64,000 nucleotides of DNA from the NCBI RefSeq assembly GCF_000226115.1, contig NC_016458.1, forward strand, positions 1,984,001-2,048,000. Direction: 5' to 3'. The notes beneath the pieces were generated by a model. The model made no database searches, was not told the origin of the DNA, and worked only from the letters and a program-made list of their open reading frames with translations. Origin of the DNA: Thermothielavioides terrestris NRRL 8126 (lineage: Eukaryota; Ascomycota; Sordariomycetes; Sordariales; Chaetomiaceae). Positions 57,775 to 64,000 of the stretch are shown here, one piece after another. The position numbers and the translations under genes were made by a program. How positions within the stretch are numbered: the stretch's first letter is position 1; each line of letters starts with the position of its first letter.

Positions 57775-60346
57775 TCAGGCTTGCCGCCCGTTTCCGCCTC
57801 CACCAGAAGCATTCATGCCAGCCAGAACTTTCTTGCAGCTCGCCCAGTAAGCGGCTGGCCAGAGTCTGAGGGCTTCGTTCTCGTCAACATTGCCTTGCCG
57901 GCAGCGCCGAACGACATTCCAGATGACATCCCGAAGGAGGTCCGACGTAATCGGAAGGACGTCGCCATGGTCTGCCGCCGCAAAGACGCTGGGCGACAGC
58001 TCCAGAGGATACAAGAAGGGGTCCGTTTCGGAGAGCAGCTCGTCGCAGCTGGGCCTCAGCGACTGATCGCGCTGCAGACATCGTCGCATAGTTCGAATGA
58101 GGCTGGGGGGCACCCGGACACCGTCCTGGGTGGTTTCTGGGAAGTTGATTTGGTGATTGAAGTTTATGATGGCATGAATGCGATGAACGACGTTGGAGAT
58201 GTGGCCGAACGGCCCCATTCCGTACACGAGCTGGTACAGGATGCAACCCAGGCTCCAGACGTCGCACGACTTGCCGAGCTTGAAGTGTTTGGGTCGATGC
58301 AAGAGCGGGACACCAGAAGAGCCCTGGTTGGCCGAGTTGAGGGCGTATTCCTTGAAATCCATCAGGGACTCGGGCGACATGTAATTCGGAGTGCCGACCT
58401 GCGCGTCGCGGTGCACATTGACCGTCATGTCGGTTTGGATGGCGTTGGCGATGCCAAAATCGATAACTTTCAGTCGGCCTTGGGCAATGACGAAGTTCTG
58501 GGGCTTGAGATCGGTGTGGATGATATCCTTGGCGTGCACTGCCTGGACACACTCGACCATCTCTTTCCACCAATACCGAACAAAAACCGGGTCGAATTTG
58601 CTGTCTTCTGAGGTCCGGCTTCGGAGGAAAGTCAAGAAGTCGAGCTCCCCGACTTCCAACACCTGTAGCAAGGTTAGACCATGTTGAGAGAAAAGGAAAG
58701 CGTTGGCAGGCGCAACCTACAATGCTAAGCATCTGTTTCTCCTCGTTGAATTCGTGGTCGATAAGTTGAATGACACGATTGACCCCGGATAGCCGTTTCA
58801 GCAAGTCGATCTCTCCTTTGTAACCTTTGATGGTTCTGTCGTCCAGGCCTTCAAGCGAGACGCGCTTGAGCGCAAGAATCTTCCCGTTTTCGGCTGAAAC
58901 GCGGTAGACTTTGCTGGATGCGCCGCGGCCGAGCGTATCGAGGCGTGTATACATTCTGCCGTTGACGCGAAACAAGAACTGTTTTTTCTTGCTGGCGGCG
59001 GTCGAAGCACCGGCAGCAGTGGTGGCCGTCTCGACCACCGACATCTTAGGGGGAGGAGGAGGCGCTGCACTTCTTTGAGGCGCATTGTGAGGTTTGGCGG
59101 CCAGGACGTTGTCGTTGTCCTTGGGGGCGGCTTTGATGCTGGCTGACGTGGCAGGTGGTGCGATCTGCGCCGGCACCTTCTCGTCGGCAGCGGAAGGAGG
59201 GCGGTTCTTTGTCGCAATTGAAGTCGGCGCCGCAGCGGGGATTTTGGATGAAATGTTATTCTCCTTGTCTTCCTTGGCGACGTCCTGCGGAAGCGGAGCG
59301 GGCATCCGGTAGAGGAGCTTTAGATGCTCATCCTCAGACTTCTGCTGCCCGTAGGGTGACATGAAAGTCGACTTCTGTTTCCGGAGAGCAGCCAAAGCTG
59401 AGACCCTGGCGCTAATAGGGCTGCCAGACGCGGCTGAGTCATCGTATCTTGAAGCTGCTGATTGAGGAGGGTCTTGGTGGCTTCCGGACTGAGGATGCTG
59501 GCTTCTAGGCTCCTGACTCGAGCCATCCGCGTCTACCTCTGGCTGGGCCTCAGGCTCTTCCTCGCTCTGTCTCCGAAGTCCGCGACGAGCGGGGCCAGAA
59601 AGGAAGCTGCCTGGATTCTTCGCAACTCTCTTGACCCGCATTGAGCTTTGCGAGGCTGCGGCGGATGACCGTGTCGAGGAAACGGGTCCAGACTGAGCTT
59701 CACGGGCGGCCGAGCGTGTGTTGTATTTGGGGCGGACATCCGATGAACCGTCTGTGGGTTTGCGGCCGGATGATGAAACGGCAATCCGAACGGTTCTCAA
59801 CGGAACCACTGGGGTCTTAGCAGGCTGTTCTTGGGATACAGCTGGTGACTCTTTGGTCACCTTGGAGCCGTCCGAGCTCTGCGGTCTTTTTCCTCGAGTG
59901 GATATCGAGAGGGAGGCCCGCTGACTGTGATGGTGGGCCGTGCTCGGATTTGACCTCTGGGCTGAGTTCGCGGAATGGCCGGTGCCGAGGCGCACGACTC
60001 TCTTCCGGGGCACTGGGCTTTGGGGTCGACTTGGAGATGGCGATGGCGTTTTATTAACAGGGGTGGGAGAAGAGTTTTCCTGCTTCCGCGGCTCCCAGCC
60101 AGACGGAGAGGGTGTCCGACGAATCTGTCCGTCACGGGTGCGTCGCCAAGAAGACTCGTGGTCTCCTGGTGTCGGCCGCACCGGGCCTGGAATTGAACTC
60201 CGCCGCGGCGGCGTCGTTGATCCATTCGAGACATTGTCTCCAAGAAGCGCTTTGGTGAGCGCGCTGAGCTTCATAGGCTTCAGCGCCTCAAGATCTTTAG
60301 TGCTCTCGTCGTCCGAGAACAAGGCTGCGTTTTCGTCTCTCGCCAT
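57775..60346 (-). CDS. MPS1: MPS1/TTK-family dual-specificity kinase
   Basis: Spindle-checkpoint and spindle-pole-body kinase. Exons 60346-58721 and 58662-57775, 837 residues. Residues 1-455 are Ser/Pro-rich and disordered with many SP sites. The kinase domain starts about residue 466: Gly loop LGRGASS (471-477), Lys493 in LALKRV, Glu511 of helix C, catalytic HTDLKPQN (Asp593), DFG at 610-612, activation segment GTPNYMSPE. HTD in place of HRD and NAIQTDMTVNVHRDAQVGT are specific to the MPS1 group (human HSDLKPAN, DTTSVVKDSQVGT-type). The intron lies between the N and C lobes (QMLSIV/VLEVGELDF). Without splicing the frame runs on for nearly 280 residues of nonsense, which is why the unspliced reading looks long. 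Confidence 0.95.
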
Positions 60347-61223
60347 GGCGTCAACGGCGTCAGGCGCGTCCGAGACTCGGTGGGAAAGAGCAAGCGGAAG
60401 AAGCGAGATTGATCAAGTTGGAAAATGAGGTGACAATGCGAAATGTAAAATCAGTAGATTTCTCTAGCAAGAACAGACTTGGCGCAATTGCGTCAGCTGG
60501 ATCGCGAGTGCCGGCTGCTGGTTCTCGATTGCATGTGTACTGCGTGTTTGGTGAGGAAGGCAGCAGGGGCGCTGGTTTTATGGGCTTTTTTGCGGGACCA
60601 CCCTGGGGTAGCTTCAAGCGCCCCACACCAGACGCGTTTGCATCGTTGGCTAGGCAACACTGAATAAGGAAGGCGCGAAATGCGGGTCGATCCGCCTGCA
60701 AGCACTTCGGAAAGCGCCAAGACTTACCACAGGAGGCAATGAGCCAGGGCCCCGCCATTTCAAGAAAAAAAAGTGGGTCCAGTATTCAGTTACTGAGAAG
60801 CCGCAAAGGACCAATGGGCTCCGCTGCGTAACACGTCGATGACGCACCGAAGTTCATGATGGGCAAGGTGATCAGCTGTAGAACAAGCTTCGACAGTTCC
60901 GCGAAACATCAAATCCGCGGGGTTGTTGCCCTGCACTTCGTAAGATGATCAAGGACAAAATACCAGTACGGTGGAGCGTATCCGTAACATTGCACGGAGG
61001 ACCATTGAATGCGGGCTTTCGCGGCGCCTTGCTTCTGTATTGTTCCAATCTATGTGTGGACGAGAATTCTGTCGAGACACATAAGTGGCTCGTACTCTGA
61101 ATTCTGAACCGACCTCGAGGGTAAATGCCCCGCAAGGAACGTTTGCGATTGTCCCAGCCAGCCAAGGACCTTCGGAAATGCCGCGACGATGGTTGGTTGC
61201 GAAGCGAGATCGCGATTCGGCGT
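60347..61223. other. Intergenic between P2 and MPS1
   Basis: 0.9 kb of 3' flank of the P2 gene and promoter of MPS1. No other feature. Confidence 0.5.
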
Positions 61224-61678
61224 TTAGTCGAACAGACCGAAGCCCATGTCCTCGTCGGACTCCTCCTTCTCTGCAAAGACGTCAGGACAAGACACAAAGT
61301 GTGGAATTTAGGACACAGATGCATACCCTCTTCCTTCTTCTCCTCCTCCTTGGGAGCCTCGGCAGCAGCGCCACCAGCAGCAGCACCGCCGGCCGCGGCA
61401 ACAGCAGCACCGCCGCCGGACGGGACCGAGGCGAGCTTGGAAGAGCCCTCGGCAATCAGCTGTGCCGCATCGTGTTAGCAGAAAGTATCTTGTCTAGCCG
61501 AAACCAAGACTCCTCGTACCTCGTTGATGTCCTTGCCCTCAAGCTCGGACAGGAGCTTCTCAAGGCGCTCGTCATCAGCCTCAATGCCGACTGAGTCGAA
61601 AAGGGCCTTGATGTCGGCGGCCGACGGAGAGGAGTTGCCGCCGAGGCCGAGAAGAAGGTAAGCAGCAAGGTGCTTCAT
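61224..61678 (-). CDS. RPP2: 60S acidic ribosomal protein P2
   Basis: Stalk protein that recruits elongation factors. Exons 61678-61520, 61459-61327, 61270-61224; 112 residues, the usual length. [15 protein letters not shown] is the P2-type start (P1 differs). Then [20 protein letters not shown], an Ala/Gly hinge, and the acidic C-terminal [13 protein letters not shown] shared by all P-proteins. The last intron separates the conserved tail; the first lies directly after DINE. Confidence 0.97.
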
Positions 61679-62449
61679 TTTGGATGGTCTGCTGCAACGC
61701 CCGGTGTTAGTTTGAACGCCTGGTTGCTCGCTCCGAGAGCTGCGCAGCAGGTGATAGCAGCGACTCACTTCTCAAGAGGTATGAAGAACAAGAGAGTCAA
61801 TCAAGTTTAACCGCAAATTGGGCGGAGAAAGACTCTTCTTAGTTCTGGCTGGTGATGGCTGGTGGCGGGGATCGTGGTTTCGATTTATTTTGCAAATCGC
61901 AGTTGTGAGCCCGCAATTTTCGGCCCCGCTGATCACATGACCTGAGATTCTTAGGGCAGGCGGATGCTGAGATCGAGATGCTGACATAAGTCAGGCCTTG
62001 CTTGGGGTTGTCGGGTCCAACTCCCGGAATCGGCCGCACATGCCTCCGATCCAGAGCGCAGACCATTAGTTAAAGTTTTTGTGGGTCCAACCAGCGCGCG
62101 ACCCCCCTCCGGCAAGATAAGAGGAACCGTCGGCCAACGCTGTAGCGCCGGCCGATGACACGCACTTCTTTGTTCCATATCTAACCGCCGTCGGCTCCCT
62201 CCCTGCACCTTCACTGGGATCACACTGGGATCATTCGGACAGCATTCTCGCTGTCTGCCATCAGCTTCTCCATTACCCGCGATACTGGCGACGCCGGTGC
62301 CGAGGTGGTGGCAAAACACGTGGCACGCGCAAGGCTGCTTTGCTTGGTGCTCTATTCAATGAGCAGGCAGCAAGTCTTGGTGTGAGGTCGGGGAGGGTTT
62401 ACCAAATCCGTGGCATCCAAGGCCTGCACACCACAGTGCCCCAGCCACC
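61679..62449. promoter_or_regulatory. Divergent region, P2 and SPT2
   Basis: 771 bases with both promoters. A possible 5' UTR intron of the P2 gene exists near 61690-61770 (an acceptor-like CTGCAG sits close to the start) but cannot be proved. Confidence 0.4.
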
Positions 62450-63665
62450 ATGCCGGTAAGCAGTGATGCGTGACGCCTTGCGTTTCTGCTGGAAGCGACT
62501 CATGTCTCGCTAGATTCTCGATCTACTTGCGTCGATCACCGGCGAAAAGCCGACGCCTTCGTCTAACCCTCCACCTCGACCGAGCACGGTTCAACCCAAA
62601 CGGAAGGCCGAAGATGAGTTGCGTTCCGGGGGGCTCAAGGCAGCTCGAACCGATTCAGTGCCTGAGAAGCCATCGCGACCGAGCAGCGACTCTCCAAGGC
62701 CGTCTCCTCGGCCTGCGGATCGGCCGCTCGGGAATTCGAGCGACAAGCCGTCTTCAAAGCCGCAGTCCACTGTGAGCAAGTCAGCCACGAACGAGAGACC
62801 CGGTGTCGCCAGTCCCAACGTCAATAGCACAGCGAAGATGCCTGCCAACGGTAACAAAACACTACCTTCCCGACCGGTCACTGGCAACCAGAGCGCCGCG
62901 GATCCGGCCCCGCCGAAGAAGCGGTCATATGCGGAGATTATGGCTCGAGCGAAAGCCAACGCTGAGCAGAGGGAGGCGCTTGGGAAGATCCACCACAAGA
63001 CGGTTGAGCGGAGTATGACCATGAAGGAGCGCAAAGAGTTGAAGGCAGAAGAATTGAGAAAGGCGAAATCCGCTGCAAGGAAGGTTGTGTCTGGCCGAAC
63101 CAGCGCATCGAGTACGCTTGCGCGAGATACGGGGCAAGCGTCTGGCGCCCGAGACAGGGCCCTCTCCGGCTCGACAAATGGCAAGAAGACGGCTGCTGTC
63201 GAAGAAAAAAAGGTCAAGAAAGCGGCCTTGGCGACAACGGGTTACACTGGCACTGCACGGCCACGAACTGGTGCGGCGACTACGGCCAGGTCGGGTGCGG
63301 TGAGCCGTCCCACCACCGGAGCGGAGTCACGCGACAGAGCTCGGTACGGAGGGCCGCTCTCCATGTCTAGGAAGAGGTACGAAGAGGAGGACGACGACCT
63401 TGACGACTTCATCGAGTACGATGACGAGGAGGAGGAGCAAAGCGGCTACGGCATCGGCCGGCGGTATCAGTACGACTCCTACGACGATGAGTCGGACATG
63501 GAGGCCGGTCTGTCAGTTATCGAAGACGAAGAGCTGGAGGCGGATCGCCATGCACGGCGCGAGGACCAGGAGCAAGAGGCTCTGGAAAAACGGCTGAAGC
63601 GGGAAAAGGAGGAGCGGAAGCGCAAACTACTCCAGGCTGCCAAGTCGAAGACTGGCGTCCGCTGA
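62450..63665 (+). CDS. SPT2: SPT2 chromatin protein
   Basis: Histone H3/H4-binding factor acting in transcription elongation. Exon 1 is only 6 nt (62450-62455, ATG CCG), exon 2 is 62514-63665; 385 residues beginning MPILDLLASITGEKPTP. The middle is Ser/Pro/Lys-rich and disordered with a helical stretch (YAEIMARAKANAEQREALGK). The C-terminal SPT2 domain has the acidic DDDLDDFIEYDDEEEEQSGY, then DDESDMEAGLSVIEDEELEA, then a charged helix ending KSKTGVR. The acidic/basic order matches the family. The mini-exon was inferred from GTAAGC at 62456 and GCTAG at 62513; an internal Met at 62613 would lose the N-terminal helix. Confidence 0.88.
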
Positions 63666-64000
63666 CAAGGCTGACCGCAGTTTGGGGCTGCTACATGGAA
63701 TTGTCTGGATAACCCTGCGCCGGGGGATGGGAGACGCCGCCCTCTGTTCTTTCTCCTGCTCTGTTTTTTTCTTGGGAAATTACTTGGGGATAGGGCGTTG
63801 GCTTGTAGAGGGAGCATCTGCCGAGAGACCGCATTAGCAAGGAGTTTGCGGGTTGGTAGCGTCTTGTGAATTGCTTGCATTAGATTTATCTGCTTTTCGG
63901 CGGTTGCACAGTCAGGTGTTACGTCGCCGTTTGCTACAGACCCTGAGTACCTTAGCTCGAGTTGTACAGTTCCCCTACGTCCGCTGGCGTCTGGTTTGAT
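63666..64000. other. 3' flank of SPT2
   Basis: 335 bases to the window end; no ORF or repeat. Confidence 0.6.

Noticed and set aside
57884..58662. Unspliced extension of MPS1 to 820 residues
   Set aside because: After the donor site the translation loses all kinase motifs, while the other frame carries them.

Overview
The window is nuclear DNA of a filamentous ascomycete, most likely a member of the Sordariales close to the Chaetomiaceae. Genes are GC-rich and interrupted by short introns (about 55-150 nt, GTRNGT...YAG). The order mixes both strands with no operons, and the recalled family likeness (the GH53 galactanase, the 17.8 kDa complex I subunit, MTD1, SPC2, EMC3) is to that group. No species name can be proved from the sequence alone.

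Layout. 1-763: 3'-truncated GPN3 GTPase gene. 1074-2290: decayed element bounded by imperfect inverted repeats, holding a 38-bp minisatellite and a second, nested inverted-repeat pair. 3595-4925: S-adenosylmethionine synthetase. 6653-10298: two head-to-tail copies of a repeat unit, each made of a 168-bp leader, a 20-bp tandem array (83 and 43 units) and an A-rich trailer. 11488-14453: large Ser-rich protein of unknown function. 15484-16649: MTD1. 17836-21728: MMS19. 22111-22897: SPC2. 23271-24337: EMC3. 24393-25334: RPC25. 26233-28133: NUFIP1/CCCH protein. 29225-30592: SIL1. 31310-32237: complex I 17.8 kDa subunit. 32583-33770: SET protein. 34164-34989: ribosomal protein uS19. 35495-36605: secreted galactanase. 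37092-38390: MDR reductase. 39396-40251: membrane-anchored glutaredoxin. 40906-41442: doubtful F-box-like fragment.

43013-52708 is an accessory-looking block: ferric reductase, opine dehydrogenase, MFS exporter, SAM-dependent methyltransferase and cytochrome P450, with no housekeeping gene between them. It has the parts list of a small-molecule pathway whose core step could be the opine dehydrogenase. This is inference from content and spacing only. From 53723 on the window returns to a Cys-rich/polyQ unknown protein, bL21m, the MPS1 kinase, ribosomal P2 and SPT2.

How genes relate. SPC2 and EMC3 share a 373-bp divergent promoter and both serve ER membrane-protein biogenesis; SIL1 is also an ER factor. 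SAM synthetase and MTD1 supply one-carbon metabolism, and the methyltransferase would use SAM. The two strongest leads for something undescribed are the register-locked 20-bp array unit and the opine-dehydrogenase block. All exon borders were placed by hand from splice signals, reading frame and recalled family conservation; no search was run.
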